Shown: in pieces, positions 26,797 to 34,939 of the stretch
Layout: every line of letters starts with the position of its first letter
How positions within the stretch are numbered: position 1 is the stretch's first letter
From: CAVXEF01 sp963827315
GTDB lineage: Bacteria > Planctomycetota > Phycisphaerae > Sedimentisphaerales > Anaerobacaceae
Length of the DNA: 64,000 nucleotides
Assembly: GCA_963827315.1 (NCBI GenBank)
Contig: CAWHAL010000002.1
Location: forward strand, 248,001 to 312,000
Direction: 5' to 3'
Notes under the pieces: generated by a model
Databases searched by the model: none
Seen by the model: the letters and a program-made list of their open reading frames with translations, nothing else
Told to the model about the DNA's origin: nothing
Translations under genes and position numbers: made by a program

Positions 26797-28500
26797 CTAC
26801 GCCTTCACTATAAGATAAAACGAGTAAATCATCAAAGCCACGCACACCCATGTCACCAGGAATCCGACAACGGAAATACGGGAGGGGACCAGCATTTCAA
26901 AAGCGGTGCCCGGGAAAATGCTCCGCTTCGGCGGCGCAGGAGTCTCAGCCGGTAGCGTGCACGGTGCAACCAACTTCTCGCCCGGCCTCACAGGTGTCCG
27001 CACCAGCGCGTAAAAGTTGTCGAGCTTTTCTTTGACAACCGGCTTAGTTACCCAGCTTACAACTATCCCGACTGCCAGTCCTGCAACTAAGTAAAAAACC
27101 ATTTGCCAGGGCAGATATACTTCAGCCACCCCATTGCTGACGAATATAAATCGCAGCGGCTCCGCCATCGAAAGCCCCTCCAGCCAGCGGATGAAAAACT
27201 GCTGCGTTGTCAACCACCACACGCCAAACGCCGTCAGTGTCGATGCCCAGGCGCTGGCTGCGGTCGCGCGTCTCCAGAAAAACCCCATCCAGAATGCAAT
27301 CCCCATCATCGAGGAAATCTTCCAGAACACCTCAAGGCCCTTGACGACGCTCGGCAGCCAATAGGCAAAAACTGCACCACTGGCAATCACTCCAGCAGAT
27401 GCGATACGAGCGATAAAAAGATAATGTCGCTGGCTTTTACTCGGCAGTGCGCGTTTATAAATATTTTCTGTGAATAATCCAGCGGCCGCAACCATAAATG
27501 AGTCGCAGGAACCCATCGCAGCAGTTAAAAGCGATGCCAGAAATAGGCCCAATACGCCGTAAGTTACCTTGGGCAGGAACTCTGCCGCCACCAGCCCGAA
27601 GATATAGTCGGGATTGATGTCGCGTCCACTAAAATATACAACTGCCGCAAGTCCCGTCAAACACCACGCTATCGTACAGATTCTCTTGACGAGATTTCCG
27701 CACACCATACCAATCCGGCCTTCCATCTCGGTCTTGCCCGCAGAAGTATTACCCATAATGTGAGGCTGTGTAACAATTCCTATCAGACTGGTGATGGCAA
27801 TCATCGCGATATAGAAAAAGCCTATCTCCTTCGGCGCCACCAGTGACAGCATACCGGGGTCTTTTATCGTCGCACGTATGCCATCCATTCCACCGACAGC
27901 ATTCAGAATGAACGGCAGCAGCATGAATGAAAATACGATGGTCAGAATGCCCTGTATGAAGTCAACCAAAATCACCGCCGCCAGTCCGCCAGACATACCG
28001 TAGATTACGATGACCACCGTCATCAGTGCAATAGCAACATTGGCAGGAATGTTGCCTGCTGTGCTGGCGTGAATAACGGCACTTGAGCCTTTGAGCATGA
28101 CGCCTGTATTAACAACGAGATTGAGCATACCTACGACAGCAAACAGTACGCTGACGCTGGGACTGAACCTTGCCTCAAAGACATCGGCGGTAGTAATAGC
28201 CCTGAACCTTCGCATCACAGCCGCGATTAGCCAGTAGAATGGCGTAGGGAACAGCCAGCACCACTGGTACCATATACCCGAGATGCCGTTGGTATAAGTT
28301 TTAGAAGCGACTCCGACCGCCTGGTCCGCATGAGTGCCGCTGCCGAAGTTGTGCATTATCATCAGGGCCCAGTTAGCCTTTCTCGGCATAAAGAAATCAG
28401 CAAGGTTCTTAATGCCTTTAGCGACCTTGAAGCCGATGGCTGTGATGCCTACGAAATACAAAAGCAGGACAGCGATGTCCACTGGGTGCAGTCCAAACAT
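26797..28500 (-). CDS. Sodium:solute symporter (SSS family)
   Basis: A 567-aa carrier with about 14 membrane helices. It starts with the typical FGLHPVDIAVLLLYFVGITAIGF and NLADFFMPRKANWALMIMHNFGSG; the mid part MSGGLAAVILVDFIQGILTIVFSFMLLP is also characteristic. The long hydrophilic C-terminal segment after helix 12 resembles the Na+/sugar or Na+/carboxylate branch. The substrate cannot be told from sequence, and there is no adjacent catabolic gene to suggest one. Confidence 0.88.
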   Translation of the reverse strand: MFGLHPVDIAVLLLYFVGITAIGFKVAKGIKNLADFFMPRKANWALMIMHNFGSGTHADQAVGVASKTYTNGISGIWYQWCWLFPTPFYWLIAAVMRRFRAITTADVFEARFSPSVSVLFAVVGMLNLVVNTGVMLKGSSAVIHASTAGNIPANVAIALMTVVIVIYGMSGGLAAVILVDFIQGILTIVFSFMLLPFILNAVGGMDGIRATIKDPGMLSLVAPKEIGFFYIAMIAITSLIGIVTQPHIMGNTSAGKTEMEGRIGMVCGNLVKRICTIAWCLTGLAAVVYFSGRDINPDYIFGLVAAEFLPKVTYGVLGLFLASLLTAAMGSCDSFMVAAAGLFTENIYKRALPSKSQRHYLFIARIASAGVIASGAVFAYWLPSVVKGLEVFWKISSMMGIAFWMGFFWRRATAASAWASTLTAFGVWWLTTQQFFIRWLEGLSMAEPLRFIFVSNGVAEVYLPWQMVFYLVAGLAVGIVVSWVTKPVVKEKLDNFYALVRTPVRPGEKLVAPCTLPAETPAPPKRSIFPGTAFEMLVPSRISVVGFLVTWVCVALMIYSFYLIVKA

Positions 28501-28553
28501 ATAATTAGTGCTCCTGAATTGGCCTCAAGAAATTCGAGTTAAGTAAAACAATA

Positions 28554-28615
28554 AAAAACCCCGCAGCGCATCCATTCGCCACAGGGCTATAAGACCCACA
28601 TAATCTTCAGGGTTT
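28554..28615 (-). terminator. Possible terminator after the TPR lipoprotein gene
   Basis: On the minus strand AAAACCC at the end of the TPR gene can pair with GGGGTTTT just before a T-rich stretch (GGGGTTTTTTATTG), enclosing a partly self-complementary GC-rich region. The stem is imperfect. Confidence 0.4.
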
Positions 28616-29353
28616 TCGGCTCCTATCCGCCTGTTCTACAACTTTGTCAAGTTGCTTTGTATTTTTTACGGTCTTTCGTGGTATGGTGACAGGCACGCCG
28701 AGCCTGCCAAGCTCACCGGCGACCTCAGGCTGAAGCGGGTCAAGCTGAAAACTTCTACTCAGATACGCCTGTGCCTGCTCTTTGTCGCCCTTGCTGAGAT
28801 AGTAGTAGCCTATTTGCCTGTTAATCTTCGCCGAATTCGGCGCCAACTGAAGCGCCTGTCTGTAGCAGCCAATCGCATATTCATCGAGCCCCTGCTCCTG
28901 AAAGGCCAGCCCGAGCTTCAGCGACTCCGTAGCGGAATTAGCAGCCTGAGTCGTATAGATATCCGCATAAATTTGCGCCTTGGGTGCATCACCGCCATCG
29001 CCCAGCACCTTCACCAGCGCCGCCTGTGCTTTTCGATGCGCCGGCTCAAAACTCAAGGTCACAGTGTACTCGTGCTCCGCCTGAGACCATAGTCCGTCAG
29101 TCTGATACAGCCGGCCTAACTCGAAATGCGCCTGTGGGCTCTCAAACCTGCGGTCGATTTCTTTCAGCAGCTTGTCTTTTTTCTCTTCGGATGGTGTTCT
29201 GGCAACTTCCCCTTTGATCTGCCCGGCCTTTTTCTCGCCAGATTCACAACCCCCAAACAACAAGGCAAAAAACAAAAACGACCCTGTGACAATAACCCAC
29301 CGCAATTTCAAATATCTTCTCGCTTCAAAAACAACTTCCTGCTTACACGTCAT
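28607..29353 (-). CDS. TPR-repeat lipoprotein
   Basis: A 248-aa protein with a signal peptide ending in a lipobox (ALLFGGC, Cys37), so probably membrane-anchored. Tetratricopeptide-like repeats follow: SPQAHFELGRLYQTDGLWSQAEHEY, AESLKLGLAFQEQGLDEYAIGCYRQALQLAP and INRQIGYYYLSKGDKEQAQAYLSRSFQLDP. This is a protein-protein scaffold with no identifiable partner. The ATG at 29353 has GGAGG 7 nt upstream, which supports the long 36-residue leader. The 218-bp gap to gyrB shows no other gene. Confidence 0.85.
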   Translation of the reverse strand: MTCKQEVVFEARRYLKLRWVIVTGSFLFFALLFGGCESGEKKAGQIKGEVARTPSEEKKDKLLKEIDRRFESPQAHFELGRLYQTDGLWSQAEHEYTVTLSFEPAHRKAQAALVKVLGDGGDAPKAQIYADIYTTQAANSATESLKLGLAFQEQGLDEYAIGCYRQALQLAPNSAKINRQIGYYYLSKGDKEQAQAYLSRSFQLDPLQPEVAGELGRLGVPVTIPRKTVKNTKQLDKVVEQADRSRKP

Positions 29354-29571
29354 CTCTTACCTCCGTCGGCACACGACCGTTATTTCACCTATCATTGCTA
29401 CGGAGCAGCTCTGTGCATCTGTACGAAGATATATCAAGTGCGCTCATTTTGACAGTCTGTTGTTGTCGCTGCAAGCAAAATTTTGACTTTTTTTGTAATA
29501 AAATGTAACGGAGTCTCGACTGTCATACTGTCCGCTCCACAGCCGTGCAGCGAGATTAACCCCCGTCGCCC

Positions 29572-32058
29572 TTAGACATCAAGATTTTGCACTTCAAGGG
29601 CATGGTCTCTTATGAAGTTCCGCCGTTCCTGTACGTCATCGCCCATCAGGATACTAAACAACCTGTCGGCCTCACCGGCATCGTCCACCGCCACCCTCAG
29701 CAGCATCCGTGTCTGTGGGTTCATCGTCGTCTCCCACAATTGCTCAGCGTTCATCTCACCGAGGCCTTTGAAACGCTTTATCTCAACGCCCTTTCCGCCA
29801 ATCTGCCGGACTGCGGAGCAAATTTCACTCAGCGAAACCACCTCGTACTCATCATCGCCCCGGACCAGCCTGAATTTGGTCGGCAGAGACTGGCCCGAAA
29901 CAGCTTTTTCCGGCTTAAGCAGAAAATCCTGCAAATCCAGCCCGAATTGCTCCTTGAGCTGAGCAGTTATCTGATTGATGCGTTGTACCTCGTGTAGTTC
30001 CTCAGCAAGCACGACCTCATCGTTCACAGCACCATCCGCAGCTGCTGGTCGGCGCTTCTGAAGCTCCTCAAGCCGCTTTTCATACTCTGCCTTGTTGTAA
30101 TAGAGTTCATGCTGGTTTTCTACAGAAACTCGAAACTGCGGCAGCCCCGCCTTTGACGGGTCATAATATGCCCTTACAAAATCCTCGAATTTGATGCCTC
30201 TCCTAGAAAGTACAAGTACGTTCCGCTCGACGTCTGCGAGCACCTTAACCAGTTGAGCCAATTCCTTATCCTCTATTTTTCTGCCCTGTTTGCCGCCATG
30301 CGAGTTTTTTATGAGCAGCACAGTTCCCTCCAGCGCCCTGTTAATCAGGCGTTTCCTCATTTGAGCCTCTGTCAGTATGTACTCAGGCTTGGATTTGCCC
30401 TTGATGGTTATTTCATAGAGTGGCGGCTGAGCGATGTAGACCATCTTGTTGGTAAGTAATTGTGGCAGGTGCCTGAAGAAGAAGGTCAGCAGCAGAGTAC
30501 GAATGTGAGCGCCGTCGATGTCGGCGTCGGTCATGAGAATAATTTTATTGTACCTGCATTTTTGCAAGTTGAAGTCGTCGTCGCCGATGCCGGTACCTAA
30601 TGCAGAAATAATGGTCCGAATTTCTTCGTGAGCCAGCATTTTTTCAATTCTTGCCTTCTCAACATTCAGGATTTTACCTTTGAGGGGCAGAATGGCCTGG
30701 ATGTTTCGGTCTCTGCCGGCCTTGGCAGAGCCGCCGGCGGAGTCCCCTTCGACAATAAATATTTCGGTGCTTGATTTTTCTGCGGAAGCGCAATCCCAGA
30801 GTTTGCCCGGCAGATTGGCACTGCCAAGGGCACCTTTGCGCCTGGTCAACTCACGGGCCTTTCTTGCCGCCTCCCGCGCCGCCGCTGCCTGAATGGCTTT
30901 GGTCAATATGCGTCTGGCTTCAGCAGGATGCTCCTCGAGGAAATGACCTAACTGCTCATTGACCGTGGTTTCAACAAAACTGCCTATCTCAGGATTGCTC
31001 AGCCGAACCTTCGTCTGGCCCTCGAAGTGCGGCTCAGAAAGTTTGACTGCCACCACCGCCGTCAGCCCCTCCCGCAGGTCATCACCCGTCGTTACCTGCC
31101 CGTTCTTCAACAGATTGTTGCTCTTGGCGTAATAATTCATTGTTCGCGTCAGAGCAGTCCTGAAGCCGGAGAGGTGCGTGCCGCCGTCGATGTTGCGAAT
31201 GTTATTTGCAAAGGCCAGCACATTTTCTGTATAACCCTCATTATATTGCATAGCTATCTCGCAGCTCATCTTGGCCTCGGTGTCCTCCTTGGCGAGATAG
31301 ATGGTGTTGCTGTGAAGCACCTCCTTACCCTCGTTGAGATGTCTGACAAACGCCCTGATGCCGTCCTCAAACCTGAACACCTCTTTTTTGTTTTCCCTGT
31401 CATCCCGAAGGGTAATTTGCAGGCCGCCGTTCAGATATGCCACCTCGCGTGCCCTTTTGACAAGCGTATCGTAGCTGAACTCTATGTCGCCGAAGATTTC
31501 TTCGTCCGGGCTAAACGATATCCGCGTCCCCCGCTTGTCGGTCGGCCCAACATCCTGCACAGTTCCATTTGCAAGCCCTCTTTTGCACTCAAAATGATAG
31601 TGCCTGCCTTCGCGATATACGTCAGCCTCGAGCCACTCACTGAGCGCGTTGACAACACTGACGCCGACGCCATGCAGTCCGCCGGCGACTTTGTAAGAGT
31701 CATCATCAAACTTTCCACCTGCGTGTAACGTCGTCAGCACCACCTGCAAAGCGCTTACCTTTGCCTCTTTGTGCTCCTCTACAGGTATGCCGCGACCGTT
31801 GTCCTCGACGGTGCAGGAGCCATCAGGTTGAATGTGAATGATAATGCTGTCGCAATATCCCGCCAACACCTCGTCGACGGAGTTGTCCAACACTTCGTGT
31901 ACGAGATGGTGCAGTCCATCAAGCCCGCGGTCGCCAATATACATATCAGGTCTTTTTCGAACCGCGTCAACACCGCCGAGAATCTTAATCTTGCTGGCGT
32001 CGTATCTGTGGTCCTTGACCCCGACTTTTCGCTTGTCATTATCTCTCGGCTGGCCCAT
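29572..32058 (-). CDS. gyrB: DNA gyrase subunit B
   Basis: ATPase subunit of DNA gyrase (828 aa). GHKL ATPase motifs VLDNSVDEVLAGYCD, VEDNGRGIPVEEHKE and AGGKFDDDSYKVAGGLHGVGVSVVNALS; transducer domain; TOPRIM motifs EGDSAGGSAKAGRDR and MTDADIDGAHIRTLLLTFFFR; and the C-terminal RFKGLGEMNAEQLWETTMNP. The ribosome-binding site GAGGTGAGG lies at the edge of a hairpin repeat. gyrB follows dciA and dnaN on the same strand, the usual neighbourhood of a bacterial replication origin. Confidence 0.97.
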   Translation of the reverse strand: MGQPRDNDKRKVGVKDHRYDASKIKILGGVDAVRKRPDMYIGDRGLDGLHHLVHEVLDNSVDEVLAGYCDSIIIHIQPDGSCTVEDNGRGIPVEEHKEAKVSALQVVLTTLHAGGKFDDDSYKVAGGLHGVGVSVVNALSEWLEADVYREGRHYHFECKRGLANGTVQDVGPTDKRGTRISFSPDEEIFGDIEFSYDTLVKRAREVAYLNGGLQITLRDDRENKKEVFRFEDGIRAFVRHLNEGKEVLHSNTIYLAKEDTEAKMSCEIAMQYNEGYTENVLAFANNIRNIDGGTHLSGFRTALTRTMNYYAKSNNLLKNGQVTTGDDLREGLTAVVAVKLSEPHFEGQTKVRLSNPEIGSFVETTVNEQLGHFLEEHPAEARRILTKAIQAAAAREAARKARELTRRKGALGSANLPGKLWDCASAEKSSTEIFIVEGDSAGGSAKAGRDRNIQAILPLKGKILNVEKARIEKMLAHEEIRTIISALGTGIGDDDFNLQKCRYNKIILMTDADIDGAHIRTLLLTFFFRHLPQLLTNKMVYIAQPPLYEITIKGKSKPEYILTEAQMRKRLINRALEGTVLLIKNSHGGKQGRKIEDKELAQLVKVLADVERNVLVLSRRGIKFEDFVRAYYDPSKAGLPQFRVSVENQHELYYNKAEYEKRLEELQKRRPAAADGAVNDEVVLAEELHEVQRINQITAQLKEQFGLDLQDFLLKPEKAVSGQSLPTKFRLVRGDDEYEVVSLSEICSAVRQIGGKGVEIKRFKGLGEMNAEQLWETTMNPQTRMLLRVAVDDAGEADRLFSILMGDDVQERRNFIRDHALEVQNLDV

Positions 32059-32064
32059 ACCTCA

Positions 32065-32116
32065 CCTCTAAGAGGCCTTAATCTGGCCTCAGACTTTGAG
32101 GCCTAAGGCCAGAAAA
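32065..32116. repeat. Hairpin repeat between gyrB and dciA (copy 1)
   Basis: About 47 bp starting CTCTAAGAGGCCTTAATC. It contains an outer inverted pair (GGCCTTA / TAAGGCC) and a perfect inner stem (GGCCTCA-GACTT-TGAGGCC). A direct copy with a few changes lies on the other side of dciA at 32510-32562. Confidence 0.75.
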
Positions 32117-32145
32117 CCATCCGCAACCCCGTTAGATATAAATCT

Positions 32146-32499
32146 CTAAACGGGACCAACGCTAATATCTATTGTTTGAATCTTCGCCCGCGGGCAGCGT
32201 ACCGTCAATTCCTTAATGAGTTCGCAGCTGCACAGCCGCAGCTCGAACTGATGGGCCGGCGATTTTGCCACCACTTTCAGTCGGCCGCCCGCAATGCCGG
32301 TTATCATGCAATTGTTTAGCAGCTCGGTCGGCAACAACTGCTGCCACACCCCAGCCACCTGTCCAAATCTTACTCTGCGGGGAACTATCTGGCTGTCCAT
32401 CAGCTTGACCACTGCATCACCCAGCCGCTGTGGCTCTTGGCGTTTCACGCCCGTTTGTCCAACGACACCTTGGGTGGTTCGCTCGTCCATACTCATCAT
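32146..32499 (-). CDS. dciA: DciA/DUF721 family protein (helicase loader)
   Basis: A 117-aa DUF721 protein (DAVVKLMDSQIVPRRVRFGQVAGVWQQLLPTELLNNCMITGIAGGRLKVVAKSPAHQFELR in order). DciA loads the replicative helicase in bacteria that lack DnaC/DnaI-type loaders. Its position between dnaN and gyrB is the classical one, and dnaB is in the same window. GGGGAG precedes the ATG. Both sides of the gene carry the same ~47-bp hairpin repeat. Confidence 0.85.
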   Translation of the reverse strand: MMSMDERTTQGVVGQTGVKRQEPQRLGDAVVKLMDSQIVPRRVRFGQVAGVWQQLLPTELLNNCMITGIAGGRLKVVAKSPAHQFELRLCSCELIKELTVRCPRAKIQTIDISVGPV

Positions 32500-32509
32500 C
32501 TCCCCGAAA

Positions 32510-32562
32510 GTCTCTAAGAGGCCTTAGTCTGGCCTCAGATTTTGAGGCTTAAGGCCCAATTT
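32510..32562. repeat. Hairpin repeat between dciA and dnaN (copy 2)
   Basis: Near-identical direct copy of the element at 32065-32116, with one mismatch in the inner stem (GGCCTCA-GATTT-TGAGGCT). As gene spacers in dnaN-dciA-gyrB, the pair could act as RNA processing or attenuation hairpins. Confidence 0.75.
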
Positions 32563-32604
32563 CCAATGCCTTCCCCAGTTTTCAAGTGTAAAATCTCTTG
32601 GTCC

Positions 32605-33246
32605 TCAACTAAGATTTATCGGCATGAGAACATAAAGAAGATTAGCTCCGCTCTTTATCAGCCCTGGCCTGTCCGGCTGGCCCAGCTCAAGTTCGAACTC
32701 CGCCGCTCGTATAACCCGCAAAGCGTCTATGAGAAACTGTGGATTGAAGCCAATCTCAATCGGCTCCCCCTTGTAATCGACACCCATCTCAACCTTTGCG
32801 TCTCCGGTTTCCGGTGCACTGCCGGAAAAAACTATTGTCCCTTTTCCTATCGTGATTCTGATTCCCTTTGATTCCTCGCTGGTCAACAGCGCTGCCCGTC
32901 GAACCGCGCTGAGCGCTCCCTCTGTCGGCAATGTCAACTTCTTGTCGTAATCCTTCGGGATAATGTCCTCATACTTTGGGAAATTTCCCTCAATAAGGCC
33001 GGAGCTTATAACAACATCCGCCCAGCCAATCAGCACCTGGTTATCAATAAGCTTAACCAAAACGCTGTCCTTGTCCTCTCCGCCGAGCCTGCTCAGCAGC
33101 GCCATCGTCTTGGCCGGCACTATTATCTTCGCCTTGACTATTTTCTCGGCAGGGGCCGATACGAGGTCAACCCTGCTGCGCAAGTCTTCTGCCATCAGTA
33201 GCAATAAGCGAAAGCTTCTTGCCCTTAATCTCCCACAGCACCCCAT
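32605..33246 (-). CDS. dnaN: DNA polymerase III sliding clamp, C-terminal fragment (frame-interrupted)
   Basis: The second half of the beta clamp: KAKIIVPAKTMALLSRLGGEDKDSVLVKLIDNQVLIGWADVVISSGLIEGNFPKYEDIIPKDYDK and the C-terminal domain ending LYVLMPINLS. The first ~20 residues of this frame are artefactual; homology starts near position 33168 (DLVSAPAEK). With the N-terminal fragment it gives a clamp of about 365 aa, the normal length. The clamp is essential, so the interruption must be a sequence error or be bypassed by the ribosome. Confidence 0.93.
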   Translation of the reverse strand: MGCCGRLRARSFRLLLLMAEDLRSRVDLVSAPAEKIVKAKIIVPAKTMALLSRLGGEDKDSVLVKLIDNQVLIGWADVVISSGLIEGNFPKYEDIIPKDYDKKLTLPTEGALSAVRRAALLTSEESKGIRITIGKGTIVFSGSAPETGDAKVEMGVDYKGEPIEIGFNPQFLIDALRVIRAAEFELELGQPDRPGLIKSGANLLYVLMPINLS

Positions 33247-33709
33247 TGAGTGCGTAGCGTGTGCTCTCTTTGGCTGTTGCGAACAGGCATTGCTCGATGC
33301 CTGCCTGAAGGCTTCCCAGTGTTATCTCTATATCACCGGCGCCATCGAAGCTTGGAACTGTGGGATACTGACCAGCCTCCTGACCGTAGATGGTGAAATG
33401 ACTGTCCGCCCCGGTAATCTTACAGATGCCTTCTTCCGCCTCCAGCGACAGCGCCTCGTCGCCGCTTTCGCGCACAACACCCGCCAAGCTGTCGGCAGGA
33501 ACAACGACTTCGCCCGGCTGCTCAACCTTAACCTCGCGGACTAGATAATTAATGCCAAGCTCCAAGTCTGTCGCGCAGAGTCGTACACCCTTCTCGTCCG
33601 CTGCAATTCGGACGCATCGCAAAATCGGCTTGGGCGTTCTGCTCGGAACCACTAACGTTAGAAGATTCAAGGCCTCGGATAAGGCGTTTCTATTAAAGTT
33701 TAATTTCAT
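33167..33709 (-). CDS. dnaN: DNA polymerase III sliding clamp, N-terminal fragment (frame-interrupted)
   Basis: The first 180 aa of the beta clamp (MKLNFNRNALSEALNLLTLVVPSRTPKPIL, VRLCATDLELGI, VVVPADSLAGVVRE, LSLIATDGRRLA). The frame ends GGT-TGA-C; a +1 shift at the stop continues as GAC CTC GTA into the C-terminal fragment. Alternatively, removing one G from the GGG just before the stop would restore the frame. This is the first gene left of the polarity switch at 33.7-34.4 kb and starts the dnaN-dciA-gyrB series. Confidence 0.93.
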   Translation of the reverse strand: MKLNFNRNALSEALNLLTLVVPSRTPKPILRCVRIAADEKGVRLCATDLELGINYLVREVKVEQPGEVVVPADSLAGVVRESGDEALSLEAEEGICKITGADSHFTIYGQEAGQYPTVPSFDGAGDIEITLGSLQAGIEQCLFATAKESTRYALNGVLWEIKGKKLSLIATDGRRLAQQG

Positions 33710-34384
33710 AATAAACCCCTATATACAATGCAGTAGTAAACCAAAAATTCCAAAGTTCTCACCAAAAAGACAATGCTTTAGTTTACATGGAAACCCTGCT
33801 ACACACAACCTTTTTTAGTTAAAAATAACCCGTGCCGAATGGTTTGTTCGGGAACAAAACCCCAAACAGTTCTTACTTCTAACGGGGCCGGTTACTTAAT
33901 CGGCGCCCGTACTATATAAATAGAAAGTGATATGTCTCTGCTATCGCTTCCATGGCTTGTAAAAAAGACTTTTTCTCAGTAATATTTCTGAGCCTCTTTT
34001 TATCTTATTAATAGGAAATAATAGATAAGCAGATGTATTATTAGTAGTCATAAGACTTGTAAAATTGTTAGGTGGCGGCACCATCCTTTGTGTAACTATT
34101 GCCGGTGCAGGCGCTTATAGGCAACACCACACCTGTTTTTACTGTGGATAACCTGTTAGGTTTGTAGTGGTGTTATTCGTAATTACTAACAGGCCAGCCT
34201 ATACGGGGCGATAGTAAGGCCGGTTCTGCTTTGTTTGATAACTCCAAGTAACAATCCTGTTACGTAAACAAAATTTTACCGCTGCAGGCTATGAAATTTT
34301 TTAGGAAGGAACTTGACAGGAAGGTTTATTGGTATATGATTCACATATAAACAAAACACTCACCTGTATACGGAAGGAATAAAA
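33710..34384. other. Candidate replication origin region (dnaN-marR intergenic)
   Basis: A 675-bp gene-free stretch where transcription diverges: replication genes leave to the left on the minus strand, most genes to the right are plus. It contains one perfect DnaA box (TGTGGATAA, 34143-34151), an inverted repeat beside it (CCTGTTAG at 34153 and CTAACAGG near 34186), and an AT-rich stretch at about 33957-34070 that could unwind. dnaA itself is not in the window and only one perfect box was found, so the call is tentative. The right end also contains the marR promoter. Confidence 0.35.
34313..34340 (+). promoter_or_regulatory. Sigma-70-type promoter for marR
   Basis: TTGACA (34313-34318), 16-bp spacer, TATGAT (34335-34340), followed 45 bp later by the marR start with a GGAAGGA ribosome-binding site. 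A MarR operator would be expected here, but no clear inverted repeat is visible. Confidence 0.55.
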
Positions 34385-34882
34385 ATGGCACTCGCGCAGG
34401 AATTGGGCCTGAGAAGGGGCTTTCAGGTGCTGGAACATGAGACGCTTCTTAACATCTATTACACCGCGGCACAGGTAAAGAAGAGGGCGACAGAATTCTT
34501 TCAGCAATATGGCCTGACCGATGTTCAGTTTAACGTGATGATGTTACTGGTATATCAGGCGGACAATCGTGGCGGACTGACTCAGGCACAGCTTAGCGAT
34601 ATGATGCTGGTCAACAGGGCTAATATAACTTCTCTGATAGACCGCATGGAGCGAGACGGCCTTGTCGTTCGCATGGCAACGGCTGGCGACAGGAGAAGTA
34701 ACTTGGTCAAAATGACGAGCAAGGGGAAAAAACTATTTAAGATCGTTGAGCCGTTTTATGCACAGCAGGTAAGACAGGTAATGTCGGTTGTCAGTTCTGC
34801 TGAACAAAAACGGCTTATCGAAAGTCTCGAGATGATTCGCGATGGATTGAGCGAGGCTAACAAGACAGGCCGATTGAGTTGA
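34385..34882 (+). CDS. MarR family transcriptional regulator
   Basis: A 165-aa winged-helix regulator: QYGLTDVQFNVMMLLVYQAD, recognition region LSDMMLVNRANITSLIDRMERDGLVVR and wing TAGDRRSNLVKMTSKGKKL. MarR proteins usually repress their own and neighbouring genes until a phenolic or acyl ligand binds. It lies 57 bp upstream of the large activase gene on the same strand, which is the likely target. Confidence 0.9.
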   Translation: MALAQELGLRRGFQVLEHETLLNIYYTAAQVKKRATEFFQQYGLTDVQFNVMMLLVYQADNRGGLTQAQLSDMMLVNRANITSLIDRMERDGLVVRMATAGDRRSNLVKMTSKGKKLFKIVEPFYAQQVRQVMSVVSSAEQKRLIESLEMIRDGLSEANKTGRLS

Positions 34883-34939
34883 AGAATTCTATAGGGTAAA
34901 TATAATTATTGGCCGACCGTTATAATTAAGGAGTTTGAC

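Noticed and set aside
31027..31728. Plus-strand frame (233 codons) opposite gyrB
   Set aside because: Antisense shadow of the GyrB ATPase and transducer regions.
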